Assembly: GCF_014205075.1 (NCBI RefSeq)
Contig: NZ_JACHMU010000001.1
Coordinates: 2,973,643-3,037,642 of the forward strand
Direction of reading: 5' to 3'
Origin: Microbacterium ginsengiterrae
Lineage (GTDB): Bacteria; Actinomycetota; Actinomycetes; Actinomycetales; Microbacteriaceae
DNA length: 64,000 bases
The notes beneath the pieces are model-generated. The model was not told the origin of the DNA, searched no databases, and was given only the letters and a program-made list of their open reading frames with translations. The position numbers were made by a program, and so were the translations under genes. Numbering within the stretch: the first letter of the stretch is position 1; every line of letters begins with the position of its first letter. Positions 20,128 to 29,338 of the stretch are shown here, piece by piece.

Positions 20128-20762
20128 ACCCGCACCAGGTCGCGCAGCCCCGCGAGCAGCTTCTCGCCGATGCCGGGTACGGCGATGAGGTCATCGACCG
20201 AGCCGAACCGTCCGTTCGTCTCGCGCCAGTCGATGATGCGCTGCGCGAGTGCGGGGCCGATCCTCGGCAGAGTCTCCAGCGTCGCGAGATCTGCGCTGTT
20301 GAGGTCGATCACCCCGCCAGGGGTGGCGCCGGTCCCTCCTGCGCCGCTCGTCTCGATCGGATCGGCACCGATCACCGGAACGATCAGTTGCTCGCCGTCG
20401 CTGAGCGGGCGGGCGAGGTTCACCGCCTGGAGATCCGCGTCCTCGAGCGTGCCTCCGGCCGCCGCGATCGCGTCGACCACCCTGGACTGCGGGTCGAGCA
20501 CGTACAGGCCCGGCGCCGTGACCTGCCCCAGCACGTGGACGTACAGGTCCTCGCCATCGTGGGCGGCCCCGCTCGAGACATCGCTCTCGCCGCCCTCGTC
20601 GGCCGCGTCGATCTGCACGGTCTGCGTCGGCGCGGCCTGCCCGCGCATGATCCCGAGCCCGACCGCCGCCGACAGGACGACGAGGCCGAGCACCACGGCC
20701 GCGCCGATGCTCAACCGGAGACGCGAACGCGCCGGTTCAGGCGCGGAATCACTCGCTGGCAC
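20124..20762 (-). CDS. comEA: ComEA family helix-hairpin-helix DNA-binding protein
   Basis: Membrane-anchored DNA receptor candidate. The 212 residues comprise a short cytoplasmic tail, one membrane segment (LSIGAAVVLGLVVLSAAVGLGIM), an SLBB-like domain (DLYVHVLGQVTAPGLYVLDPQSRVVDAIAAAGG) and a C-terminal helix-hairpin-helix pair (IDLNSADLATLETLPRIGPALAQRIIDWRE and FGSVDDLIAVPGIGEKLLAGLRDLV). It is coupled to comEC by an ATGA overlap. The 114 bases between leuS and this gene show nothing recognisable beyond start signals. Confidence 0.93.
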   Translation of the reverse strand: MPASDSAPEPARSRLRLSIGAAVVLGLVVLSAAVGLGIMRGQAAPTQTVQIDAADEGGESDVSSGAAHDGEDLYVHVLGQVTAPGLYVLDPQSRVVDAIAAAGGTLEDADLQAVNLARPLSDGEQLIVPVIGADPIETSGAGGTGATPGGVIDLNSADLATLETLPRIGPALAQRIIDWRETNGRFGSVDDLIAVPGIGEKLLAGLRDLVRV

Positions 20763-20876
20763 CCCGCCACGCTAGAGCGCGCAACCGACGACCGTCGCAG
20801 CGGTCACCTCGCCGGTGGACAACCGAGACGCCGCATCTCGTGTGCAGAATGCACCCGGGACGCGTGCGGCCCGGCC

Positions 20877-23456
20877 TCAGCCCTTGACGGCGAAGTTCAC
20901 GAGCTTCGGGGCGCGGACGATCACCTTCACGATCTCCTTGTCACCGATCGCTCGCACCACCCGCTCGTCGGAGCGTGCGAGCGACTCGAGCTCGTCGGCC
21001 GAGATCTTCGCCGACACCTCGAACTGCGCGCGCACCTTGCCGTTGACCTGAGCGACGGCGGTGATGGTGTCCTCCACCAGCAGCGCGGGGTCGGCCTGAC
21101 GCCACGCGACCAGTCCGACGGACGGCTCGTGCCCGAGCGCCTCCCACATCTCCTCCGCGGTGTGCGGGGCGATGAGGTCGAGCATCACGGCGACCGTCTC
21201 GAGCGCCTCGCGCACGGCGGGGTCGCCGGCGCCGGATCCTGAATCGACCGTCTTGCGCGTGAGGTTGACGAGCTCCATCAGGCGCGCCACCAGGACGTTG
21301 AACTTCGTCTGCTCGACCAACGCAGGGGCGTCGGCCAGCAGCTTGTGCGTTCCGCGGCGCAGCGCCGCATCCCCGTCCTTGAACAGCACGTCGACCGGGC
21401 TCGACACCTCACGGCTCAGCCGCAGGGCGCGCGCGAGGAACTTCTGCGCACCCGTCGTGGAGACGTCGGCCCAGTCCTTGTCGTCCTCCACGGGCCCCGC
21501 GAACGCGAGCCCGGTGCGCAACGCGTCGGCTCCGTGCTTGTCGAGCTCCTCCTGGAAGAGCACGAGGTTGCCCTTGCTCTTGGACATCTTCGCACCGTTG
21601 AGGATCACCATGCCCTGGTTGATGAGGCTGGAGAACGGCTCGGTGAAGTCGATCAGGCCCATGTCGAAGAGCACCTTGGTGATGAAGCGCGCGTACAGCA
21701 GGTGCAGGATCGCGTGCTCGACACCACCGATGTACGAATCGACCGGAGCCCAGCGGGACGCCTCAGCCGGGTCGAAGGCGAACTGATCGCTGTTCGGCGA
21801 GAGGAATCGCAGGAAGTACCAGGAGCTGTCGACGAAGGTGTCCATCGTGTCGGGATCCCGCAGCACGGGGTCACCCGTCTCGGGGTCCACCGTACGCACC
21901 CATGACTCGGCCGCACCGAGCGGCGACGAGCCCTTCGGCGAGAGGTCGAGTCCTTCGACGCTCGGCAGCTTGACCGGCAACTGCTCGGCGGGCACCGGAG
22001 TGACCGACCCGTCCTCGTGGTGCAGCATCGGGATCGGTGTGCCCCAGAACCGCTGGCGGGAGATGAGCCAGTCACGAAGGCGGTAGTTCTTGGCTGCACG
22101 TCCTGTTCCCGCAGCCGTGAGCTGCTCGATCGCGCGAGCGACGGCGTTGCGCTTGGAGAGACCGTTCAGGTCGCCGGAGTTGATCATCCGGCCCTCGCCG
22201 GACAACGCGACGCCGGTCTTGGCCGGGTGCTGTTCGTCGAGGTCGTCCGTCGGCTCGATCGGCACGCCGTCCTCGTCGAGGTCGATGACCGGCATGGCAC
22301 CGGTCACCGGGGCTGTCGTGTCAACGACGACCTTGACGGGCAGGTCGAAGGCGCGCGCGAAGTCGAGGTCGCGCTGGTCGTGGGCGGGGACGGCCATGAC
22401 AGCGCCGTGACCGTAATCGGCCAGCACGTAGTCCGCGGCCCAGATCGGCAGGCGCTCACCGTTGACGGGGTTGATGGCGAAGCGCTCGAGGAACACACCC
22501 GTCTTCGGGCGATCGGTCGACTGCCGGTCGATGTCGGTGGTCTTCTGCACCTTCTCCAGGTAGTCCTGGAACGCCATGCGCACCTCGCCGGGGGCGCCGG
22601 CGGCGAGCTCGGCGGCGAGGTCGGAGTCCGGCGCGACGACGAAGAACGTCGCGCCGTGCAGCGTGTCAGGGCGAGTCGTGAACACCGTCACCGGCTCGTC
22701 GCGCCCCTCGATGCGGAAGTCGACGTCGGCGCCGACCGAGCGTCCGATCCAGTTGCGCTGCATCTGCAGCACCTTGTGGGGCCAGCGGCCCTCCAACTGG
22801 TTCAGGTCGTCGAGCAGCCGGTCGGCGTAGTCGGTGATCTTGAAGTACCACTGCGTGAGCTTCTTCTTCACGACCTCGGCACCGCAGCGCTCGCAACGGC
22901 CGTCGACGACCTGCTCGTTCGCCAGGACCGTCTGGTCGTTGGGGCACCAGTTGACCGGGCTCTTCTTGCGGTACGCGAGTCCGCGCTCGTGCAGCTGCAG
23001 GAAGAGCCACTGGTTCCAGTGGTAGTACTCGGGATCGGACGTGTGCAGCTCACGGGTCCAGTCGAACGAGACGCCGTACGCCTTGAAACCGGCCTTCTGC
23101 TGATCGATGTTCAGGTAGGTCCACTCCCGCGGGTCGGCTCCGCGGCGGATCGCCGCGTTCTCGGCCGGGAGGCCGAACGAGTCCCACCCGATCGGGTTCA
23201 GGACGTTGTGCCCGCGGTGACGCCAGAACCTCGCGACGATGTCGGAGTAGAGGTAGTTCTCGGCGTGCCCCATGTGCAGGTCGCCCGAGGGGTACGGGAA
23301 CATCGCCAGCACGAACTTGCGCGGCCTGTTGTCGTCCGCCCCTCCTGCGAGGAACGTGTCGTTGTCGGCCCAGTACTTCTGCCACTTGGCTTGGATGGCG
23401 TGCGGCGACGTGGACTCGTCGGCGGGCTCGGTGGTGGAAGCGGGGAATTCAGACAA
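20877..23456 (-). CDS. leuS: Leucyl-tRNA synthetase
   Basis: Class Ia synthetase charging tRNA-Leu. The HIGH-type motif is [16 protein letters not shown] and the KMSKS loop is [12 protein letters not shown]. The CP1 editing domain includes [13 protein letters not shown] and [14 protein letters not shown] zinc-site segment (CERCGAE with CPNDQ) is present. Length is 859 residues from the TTG at 23456 ([16 protein letters not shown]); an in-frame TTG at 23489 would add 11 residues and has a GGAAG ten bases upstream, so the start is uncertain. It lies downstream of pabB on the same strand. Confidence 0.96.
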   Translation of the reverse strand: MSEFPASTTEPADESTSPHAIQAKWQKYWADNDTFLAGGADDNRPRKFVLAMFPYPSGDLHMGHAENYLYSDIVARFWRHRGHNVLNPIGWDSFGLPAENAAIRRGADPREWTYLNIDQQKAGFKAYGVSFDWTRELHTSDPEYYHWNQWLFLQLHERGLAYRKKSPVNWCPNDQTVLANEQVVDGRCERCGAEVVKKKLTQWYFKITDYADRLLDDLNQLEGRWPHKVLQMQRNWIGRSVGADVDFRIEGRDEPVTVFTTRPDTLHGATFFVVAPDSDLAAELAAGAPGEVRMAFQDYLEKVQKTTDIDRQSTDRPKTGVFLERFAINPVNGERLPIWAADYVLADYGHGAVMAVPAHDQRDLDFARAFDLPVKVVVDTTAPVTGAMPVIDLDEDGVPIEPTDDLDEQHPAKTGVALSGEGRMINSGDLNGLSKRNAVARAIEQLTAAGTGRAAKNYRLRDWLISRQRFWGTPIPMLHHEDGSVTPVPAEQLPVKLPSVEGLDLSPKGSSPLGAAESWVRTVDPETGDPVLRDPDTMDTFVDSSWYFLRFLSPNSDQFAFDPAEASRWAPVDSYIGGVEHAILHLLYARFITKVLFDMGLIDFTEPFSSLINQGMVILNGAKMSKSKGNLVLFQEELDKHGADALRTGLAFAGPVEDDKDWADVSTTGAQKFLARALRLSREVSSPVDVLFKDGDAALRRGTHKLLADAPALVEQTKFNVLVARLMELVNLTRKTVDSGSGAGDPAVREALETVAVMLDLIAPHTAEEMWEALGHEPSVGLVAWRQADPALLVEDTITAVAQVNGKVRAQFEVSAKISADELESLARSDERVVRAIGDKEIVKVIVRAPKLVNFAVKG

Positions 23457-23515
23457 CGAATGGCCAATCTCAGGAGGCGGACTGCACAAAAGTCAGGAAC
23501 TTCCAGGATATCGGA

Positions 23516-24811
23516 TCACCCGCGTCGCCAGGCTCCGGGAAGCTCCGCCCCGAGCGCCGCGAGCGGCGCCCTGGCCTTGGTGGCGACCTCGTCGACCTCC
23601 GCATCGGCCTCGGACCCCCACGTGATCCCTCCCCCCGCACCGATCGCGGCTCCATCCCCGTCGATGACGATCGTCCGGATCACCATCGCGAGATCCATCG
23701 CGCCATCGGCACCGACGAAGCCGAAGCAGCCGCTGTACACACCGCGGGGTCGCCCGGATTCCAGCTCATGCAGGAGCGTCATGGCCGACAGCTTGGGCGC
23801 TCCCGTCATGCTGCCGGCGGGGAAGGCCGCCTCCCACAGGCGCGCGACGGTCAGGCCCGCCGCGGCCCTGCCGCTCACCGTGCTGACCAGCTGGTGCACG
23901 GCGGGATAGGACTCGACCTCCCACAGGCCTTCGACACGGACGGAGCCGGGCTCGCAGACCCGGGACAGATCGTTTCGCATGAGGTCGACGATCATGACGT
24001 TCTCGGCGCGCTCCTTCGGACTGGCCACGAGCTCGGCGGCGAGCGCAGCATCCGAGACGGCGTCGGCGCCTCGAGGTCGGGTGCCCTTGATCGGTCGGGT
24101 GCGGATGCGACCGCCCGCCGCGTGCAGGAAGGTCTCGGGGCTCGCACTGAGAAGGGCGCGGTCGTCGATCCGTACGAAACCACCGTGGTGCGCGGGCGTC
24201 GCGGTGCGCAGGCGCAGATAGGTGGCGACGGCGTCATGAGCGCCGGGGACCTCGAACCGCGTCGTCAGACACAGCTGATAGGCGTCTCCGGCCCGGATGG
24301 CCTCGCGGCATCGTCCGATCAGCGCGGCGTACTCATCCGGGGTGTGGCGAGCGGATGCCGTGCGCAAGACCGGCACGTCAGCCTCACCCTCAGCGCCGAG
24401 ATCGCGGTGCGCGGCAGGCTCAGGGAGGCGATCACCGAGGTGCCACACCGCTCCGGTCGAATGGTCCACCGCGACCGCTGCTGTCACCCGCAGCCACGCC
24501 GGTCGCCCCTCGGCTTGTGCCGCCGGCGCCCCGACCGCACGTGCACCGCTGTCGTAGTCGAGCCAGCCGATCCAGCCACCTCGGAACGGGGGCTCCCCGG
24601 CCTCCGCTGTCTCAGCCTCGTCGAGCCGTACGTGGCCAGGGCCTGCGGCATCCGGCACCCCCGTCCCGAGGATGCTCCACCCTTCGACGGCCCCCGCGCC
24701 AGCATCCAGCCAGAAGACGTCCGGACAGGACGCTGCGACATCGACGAAAAGCGCGGGCAGGTCGACTGTCGCGCTCACACGACGAACGGCGAGCAGCGGA
24801 TCACGGAGCAC
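23516..24811 (-). CDS. pabB: Aminodeoxychorismate synthase component I
   Basis: Converts chorismate and ammonia (from a glutaminase partner) to 4-amino-4-deoxychorismate for folate synthesis. The 431-residue chorismate-binding enzyme contains IRTRPIKGTRPRG; the lysine in PIKGT is the signature distinguishing PabB-type enzymes from anthranilate synthase. It also has ERAENVMIVDLMRNDLSRV and FPAGSMTGAPKLSAMTLLHELE. The start is GTG at 24811, and the gene is divergent from dedA with only 31 bases between. Its folate role fits folC further right, but the amidotransferase partner is not in the window. Confidence 0.9.
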   Translation of the reverse strand: MLRDPLLAVRRVSATVDLPALFVDVAASCPDVFWLDAGAGAVEGWSILGTGVPDAAGPGHVRLDEAETAEAGEPPFRGGWIGWLDYDSGARAVGAPAAQAEGRPAWLRVTAAVAVDHSTGAVWHLGDRLPEPAAHRDLGAEGEADVPVLRTASARHTPDEYAALIGRCREAIRAGDAYQLCLTTRFEVPGAHDAVATYLRLRTATPAHHGGFVRIDDRALLSASPETFLHAAGGRIRTRPIKGTRPRGADAVSDAALAAELVASPKERAENVMIVDLMRNDLSRVCEPGSVRVEGLWEVESYPAVHQLVSTVSGRAAAGLTVARLWEAAFPAGSMTGAPKLSAMTLLHELESGRPRGVYSGCFGFVGADGAMDLAMVIRTIVIDGDGAAIGAGGGITWGSEADAEVDEVATKARAPLAALGAELPGAWRRG

Positions 24812-24842
24812 GATCTCAGCGTAGGGTGCGTATCCTCATGAC

Positions 24843-25526
24843 GTGGACGATTTCCTGCTCTGGATACTGGATACCGTGCAGGCGGTCGATCCGGTCGCCC
24901 GAACGCTGATCGCCGGTCTCGCCGTCCTGTTGGAGACCAGCATCCTCATCGGCCTGCTCGTGCCCGGCGACACCGTCGTCATCATCGCCTCGATCGGCGT
25001 CGAGGGCCCCCTGGAGACCGTCGCGATGGTCGTCGCCGTCGTGATCGGCGCGCTCATCGGAGAGAGCATCGGCTTCGGCCTCGGGCGCTGGCTCGGGCCG
25101 CGCATCCGCCGGTCCTGGGTCGGACGCCGCATCGGTGAGAAGAACTGGGCGAAGGCCGAGCTCTACCTCGAACGGCGCGGCGGTCTCGCCATCTTCCTCT
25201 CCCGGTTCCTCCCCGTGCTGCACTCGCTCGTTCCCCTCACCGTCGGGATGAGCACGTACTCGTACCGCCGATTCCTCGCCTGGACCACACCGGCCTGCGT
25301 CATCTGGGCCGCCGCCTATGTGAGCATCACCTCCCTGGCCGCCGGCGGTTTCCGGGAGCTCGTCGACCAGGTCCACTACGCCGGATACATCTTCGTCGGC
25401 GTGATCGTGCTCTTCCTCCTGCTGGCCTATGTGGGCAAGAAGCTCCTCTCGCACTGGGAGGCACGGCACATGCGCGTCGTCGAAGACCAGGAGGGCGACG
25501 GTGCGTCATCGGACGTGAAAGACTGA
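24843..25526 (+). CDS. DedA family membrane protein
   Basis: A polytopic membrane protein of the DedA/SNARE-associated family, members of which act in lipid-carrier recycling and membrane homeostasis. The 227 residues include LLETSILIGLLVPGDTVVIIASIGVEG, a typical re-entrant segment, and the basic loop FLSRFLPVLHSLVPLTVGMSTYSYRRFLAW. The start is GTG at 24843. The promoter must lie within or next to the divergent pabB start because only 31 bases separate them. It heads a three-gene plus-strand unit with the App1-like phosphatase. Confidence 0.9.
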   Translation: MDDFLLWILDTVQAVDPVARTLIAGLAVLLETSILIGLLVPGDTVVIIASIGVEGPLETVAMVVAVVIGALIGESIGFGLGRWLGPRIRRSWVGRRIGEKNWAKAELYLERRGGLAIFLSRFLPVLHSLVPLTVGMSTYSYRRFLAWTTPACVIWAAAYVSITSLAAGGFRELVDQVHYAGYIFVGVIVLFLLLAYVGKKLLSHWEARHMRVVEDQEGDGASSDVKD

Positions 25527-25531
25527 GGGCG

Positions 25532-26557
25532 ATGTCCGAAGACCGCGCCAAGACCCGGATCCACTGGTTCGCGCGCCTCGAGCACCGCGTGCACGTCTGG
25601 CGCGAGAGCAGAGCGCGTCGTCGGGGCCGCACCGCGACCGTTCTGCCCTTCGCCGGATACGGCGGCACGGGCTGGGTGCGCGTCGTCGGGCGAGTGCTGA
25701 TCGTTCCGCCCCGTCGTCCCAACGCCGACGGCGAGTACGCGTCGGTTCGGGGCTGGCGCAGTTTCGTCGGGATCCCCGTGGGCTTCGCTCGCGCCGACGT
25801 CGTCATCGCCGGTCAGCGGCACGAGGTGACGGCGGATCGCGGCGGCGTCATCGACACCGTCATCAAGGCGGACCTCGATCCGGGCTGGCAGACGTTCACG
25901 ATGTCGGTCGAGGCCCAGAAGCCCATCGAGGGCTCCGCCTTCATCGTCGGCGACGACGTCACCTTCGGCGTTCTCTCCGACATCGACGACACGGTGATGG
26001 TGACCGCGCTCCCCCGCCCGTTCGTCGCCGCGTGGAACTCGTTCGTCGTCGACGAGCACGCCCGCCTTCCCGTTCCGGGCATGGCGGTCCTCCTCGAACA
26101 GCTCATGCGTCAGCATCCCGGCTCCCCGATGATCTACCTGTCGACGGGTGCGTGGAACGTGGCGCCGACGCTCAGCCGCTTCATGAGTCGGCATCTCTTC
26201 CCCAGCGGTGCCATGCTGCTGACGGACTGGGGCCCGACGCATGACCGCTGGTTCCGCAGCGGGCGCGAGCACAAGCTGATCAACCTCCGGCGCCTCGCCG
26301 AGGAGTTCCCGCACGTCAGATGGCTCCTCATCGGCGACGACGGACAGCACGACGAGGCGATCTATACCGAGTTCATGAACGAGCACCCGCAATGCGTCGC
26401 CGGCGTCGCCATCCGGCAGCTCTCCACCGCCGAGGCGGTGCTCGCCGGTGGTCGCGCGTCGTCCGATGACCATTCTGAGGACACCGCACCGTGGGTGGCC
26501 GCCTCGGACGGCGCAGGTCTCCGCGAGCAGCTCACCGACGTCGGCATCCTGCACTGA
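25532..26557 (+). CDS. App1-like phosphatase domain protein (DUF2183)
   Basis: A 341-residue protein with the App1 phosphatidate phosphatase catalytic domain. The HAD-like motif DIDDTVMVT (DxDxT/V) is followed by PMIYLSTGAWNVAPTLSRFMSRHLFPSGAMLLTDWGPT and WLLIGDDGQHDEAIYTEF. Family members dephosphorylate phosphatidic acid in yeast; bacterial substrates are unproven. It starts five bases after the dedA stop and is followed by the next gene seven bases after its own stop, so the three genes form one transcript. Association with DedA suggests a membrane-lipid role. Confidence 0.87.
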   Translation: MSEDRAKTRIHWFARLEHRVHVWRESRARRRGRTATVLPFAGYGGTGWVRVVGRVLIVPPRRPNADGEYASVRGWRSFVGIPVGFARADVVIAGQRHEVTADRGGVIDTVIKADLDPGWQTFTMSVEAQKPIEGSAFIVGDDVTFGVLSDIDDTVMVTALPRPFVAAWNSFVVDEHARLPVPGMAVLLEQLMRQHPGSPMIYLSTGAWNVAPTLSRFMSRHLFPSGAMLLTDWGPTHDRWFRSGREHKLINLRRLAEEFPHVRWLLIGDDGQHDEAIYTEFMNEHPQCVAGVAIRQLSTAEAVLAGGRASSDDHSEDTAPWVAASDGAGLREQLTDVGILH

Positions 26558-26564
26558 GGACGCC

Positions 26565-27515
26565 GTGCCGATCGAGTCTCTTCCTCACGACACCTGGGCG
26601 GCGCGTGAACACGCCCATCAGGTCCGCGCCGACGCGCTCACCGCCGCGCACCGGGACCGGGCGGCCGGTGGCGTGAAACACCCGGTCTGGGACTTCCTGT
26701 TCACCTACTACTCGTACTCGCCCTCGCAATTGCGCCGCTGGCACCCCGGCGCGGGTGTCCAGCTCGAAGATGCACCGGAGCGTGCGGGCTGGCGCTGGTA
26801 CTCCCCCGGGTCACGGCCGGAGTCGGTCGTTCCCGACGCCGAGGCGTTCGCCCAGCAGAAGGCGCCGCTCGCCGCCCTCATCGAGCGGATGCTGCGCCGG
26901 ACGGCGGCACGACCCGGACAGTTCGGCTGCTTCGGGCTGCACGAGTGGGCGATGGTCTATCGCGAAGACGAGCACCGGCATCCGGCACCGCTGCGCCTCG
27001 GACAATCGGGCACGGACGCCGTCGTCGAGGCGCACGATCTGCGCTGCACGCATTTCGACGCGTTCCGGTTCTTCACCCCGGATGCCGTGCCGCGCAACCG
27101 GCAGCCGCTGACGCGCGACGATCAGCCGGTGTTCGAACAGCCGGGATGCCTGCACGCGGGGATGGATCTGTACAAGTGGGCGATGAAGCTGGGGCCGCTC
27201 GTTCCCGGTGAGCTCCTGCTCGACACGTTCGAACTCGCCCGCGACATCCGCCTCCTCGACATGGAGGCCGCACCGTACGACCTGTCGGCCTGGGGCGTCG
27301 TGCCTGTGCGGATCGAGACGCCGGAGGGCAAGGCAGAGTACGTTCGAAGGCAGCGCGCGTTCGCCGAACGCGGCAACGCGCTGCGGGCGCGGATCCTCGA
27401 CGCGTGGTTCGGCTCGGATCAGGACGCGGGTTCGCAGTCGTCGCAGGGTGCCCAGACGGCGCCGGATGCCGCGAGCTCCAGCCGCAGCGTCATCACGCGT
27501 TCCGCGGCGTCCTGA
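26565..27515 (+). CDS. Conserved actinobacterial protein of unknown function
   Basis: A 316-residue soluble protein starting with GTG at 26565, which has GAGG upstream. Prominent segments are HPVWDFLFTYYSYSPSQLRRWHPG, FGCFGLHEWAMVY, LRCTHFDAFRFFTPDAVPRN, QPGCLHAGMDLYKWAMKLGPLVPGEL and ARDIRLLDMEAAPYDLSAW. These conserved aromatic, His and Asp residues look enzymatic. From memory, relatives carry the label 3-methyladenine DNA glycosylase; I see no helix-hairpin-helix or other glycosylase motif to support it. It ends the dedA-app1 unit, and its last 97 bases overlap the GH3 gene on the opposite strand. Confidence 0.8.
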   Translation: MPIESLPHDTWAAREHAHQVRADALTAAHRDRAAGGVKHPVWDFLFTYYSYSPSQLRRWHPGAGVQLEDAPERAGWRWYSPGSRPESVVPDAEAFAQQKAPLAALIERMLRRTAARPGQFGCFGLHEWAMVYREDEHRHPAPLRLGQSGTDAVVEAHDLRCTHFDAFRFFTPDAVPRNRQPLTRDDQPVFEQPGCLHAGMDLYKWAMKLGPLVPGELLLDTFELARDIRLLDMEAAPYDLSAWGVVPVRIETPEGKAEYVRRQRAFAERGNALRARILDAWFGSDQDAGSQSSQGAQTAPDAASSSRSVITRSAAS

Positions 27516-28597
27516 AGCCGCTCCTCGGCGATCTCACCATCCTCGACGGCGGTCGCGATTCCCGCGGCGAGCTGCGCGGCAGTCTCGGGGGTCGAGTGCA
27601 CGATCATGAGCACGAGGTCGGTTCCCGCGGCCACTGCCCGCACCGCGTTGCGGACGGGGTCGGCGTACTCGGGCATCCCGGTGGAGAGCAGCATGCCGAG
27701 ATCATCCGTGACGATGACTCCCTCGAAGCCCAACTCGTCGCGTGCGATCTCGTGCCAGCGCTCGGACAGTGAGGCCGGCGCGTCATCGACCGCGGTGTAG
27801 GCGAGGTGGCCGAACATCAGCAGGGATGCGCCGGCGTCGATGCCCGCGATGAACGGGAGGGCATCGCTCTCACGCCACCGCTCCAACGTCTCCGTCGTGG
27901 ACGGGATCAGTTCGTGGGAGTCCCCGGGCGCCGCGCCGTGGCCGGGGAAATGCTTCAGGGTGGATGCGACGAGCGGTTCCTCCGCCGTGACCGCCGCAGC
28001 GACCCGGTCCGCCGCCAACACCGGGTCCGCCCCGAGCGATCGCCCGAAGATGAACGACGAAGCGTCCGGCGTGGTGTCGGCGACGACGCCGAAGTTGACG
28101 TTCGCCCCTGCCGCGGCGACGAGGGCGGCACGCGAGGCGAAGGCGGCACCGGTCTCAGCGGGCGACGACTCCTTCAGAGTGCGGGCTGCCGGGAACGCGT
28201 CCCAGGAGAGCCGCGACACATCGCCGCCCTCCTGGTCGATCGCGATCAGCGGGGGCACCTCGATCCCCTCGGACACGGCGGAGGTCACCGTGCGGACCTC
28301 CGCCTGGCTGCCCGGCACGTTCGCGCCCATGAGGATGAAACCGCCGATACCGCTCGACTGCATGTATCCGGTGAGCTCGGCGGCGTCCTGAGTCGGTATG
28401 TGCCCCATCACGATGCTGGCCGCCCGCTCCTGCGTGGTCATCGCCTCGACGATGCCCGCAGCCTGAGCGGCCGGACCGCCGGCTGCGGAGTCCGGCAGCG
28501 CGGTGGGCTGCCGTTGTGCCGCCGCAGGTGCTGCCCCGAGCGCCAGCGCGACCAGGACCGCCGCGGGCCCCAGCAGCAGCCGGCGCATGATCGTCAC
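27419..28597 (-). CDS. Glycoside hydrolase family 3, beta-N-acetylhexosaminidase-like
   Basis: A secreted or envelope enzyme predicted to remove N-acetylglucosamine from peptidoglycan fragments (NagZ-like). The 392-residue precursor has a signal peptide (MRRLLLGPAAVLVALALGAAPAAAQ). The catalytic domain contains PPLIAIDQEGGDVSRL and ASTLKHFPGHGAAPGDSHELIP, with the family His-Asp region, and GVIVTDDLGM with the nucleophile Asp. The start is GTG 28597 (GTGA overlap with the upstream gene) or ATG 28588. Tail-to-tail overlap of 97 bases with the unknown gene on the plus strand. Confidence 0.9.
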   Translation of the reverse strand: MTIMRRLLLGPAAVLVALALGAAPAAAQRQPTALPDSAAGGPAAQAAGIVEAMTTQERAASIVMGHIPTQDAAELTGYMQSSGIGGFILMGANVPGSQAEVRTVTSAVSEGIEVPPLIAIDQEGGDVSRLSWDAFPAARTLKESSPAETGAAFASRAALVAAAGANVNFGVVADTTPDASSFIFGRSLGADPVLAADRVAAAVTAEEPLVASTLKHFPGHGAAPGDSHELIPSTTETLERWRESDALPFIAGIDAGASLLMFGHLAYTAVDDAPASLSERWHEIARDELGFEGVIVTDDLGMLLSTGMPEYADPVRNAVRAVAAGTDLVLMIVHSTPETAAQLAAGIATAVEDGEIAEERLQDAAERVMTLRLELAASGAVWAPCDDCEPAS

Positions 28598-29250
28598 CGC
28601 GCGAGGGCGTCGGCGATGGGCTCGGAGGACTCCTGGCTGCCGTTGCCGAACCGGATGGTGCGTCCGATCGTCGCCGGCTCGACGAGAGCGGCGGCGATGA
28701 CGGCAGCGACGTCTCCGCGCGCCACGCGTCCGCGGTCCGGGGCGTCGAGGTCGATGCGCCCGGTCGGCTCGTCATCGGTCAGTCCGCCGGGACCGAGGAT
28801 CGTGCCGTCGAGGTCGGTGCTTCGCAGGTGCTCGTCCGCGGCCCACTTCGCGTCCGCGTAGGGGAAGAAGGAGTCTCCCTCCGGGACGCCGTGATCGGCT
28901 GACGATCCGAGCCACGAGACCATGACGTAACGCGCGACACCGGCGGCGCCGGCGGCATCCATGGTGCGGATGGCGGCGTCGCGGTCGACCGCATACGTGC
29001 GTTCGGGGGATCCGCCTCCCGCCCCGGCAGACCAGACGACCGCGTCATGCCCGCGGATGAGATCGGCGAGCGCGGCCGTGTCGAGCTTCTCGATGTCGTT
29101 GACGCGTGCCGTGGCACCGGTGCGCTCGACGTCGGCGACGTGGTCGGGGTTCCGGATCACTGCGGTGACCTCGTCACCGCGGCCTGCGAGGATCGGAGCG
29201 AGCTGGAGGGCGATGCGGCCGTGGCCGCCGAACACGATGATTCGGGACAT
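28594..29250 (-). CDS. NAD(P)-binding atypical short-chain dehydrogenase
   Basis: A 218-residue Rossmann protein starting MSRIIVFGGHGRIALQLAPILAGRGDEV; the GGHGRIA motif fits the atypical SDR/NmrA-like group with NAD(P) binding. It also has VVWSAGAGGGSPERTYAVDRDAAI and YVMVSWLGSSADHGV. Substrate is unknown. Its stop overlaps the start of the GH3 gene. Upstream, 88 bases separate it from a divergent DUF2804 gene. Confidence 0.87.
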   Translation of the reverse strand: MSRIIVFGGHGRIALQLAPILAGRGDEVTAVIRNPDHVADVERTGATARVNDIEKLDTAALADLIRGHDAVVWSAGAGGGSPERTYAVDRDAAIRTMDAAGAAGVARYVMVSWLGSSADHGVPEGDSFFPYADAKWAADEHLRSTDLDGTILGPGGLTDDEPTGRIDLDAPDRGRVARGDVAAVIAAALVEPATIGRTIRFGNGSQESSEPIADALAR

Positions 29251-29338
29251 GCCTCCAGGCTAACCGCCACAGGTTCCGACGGCACCGGATCGGCCGAATA
29301 GAATCGCGTCACCCGTACGCGCCGAAACCGGAGCACGC

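Noticed and set aside
23457..23489. Longer LeuS start at TTG 23489
   Set aside because: Not fully excluded. The extra 11 residues look unlike a synthetase N-terminus and the shorter form is adequate, but the ribosome-binding evidence is weak for both.
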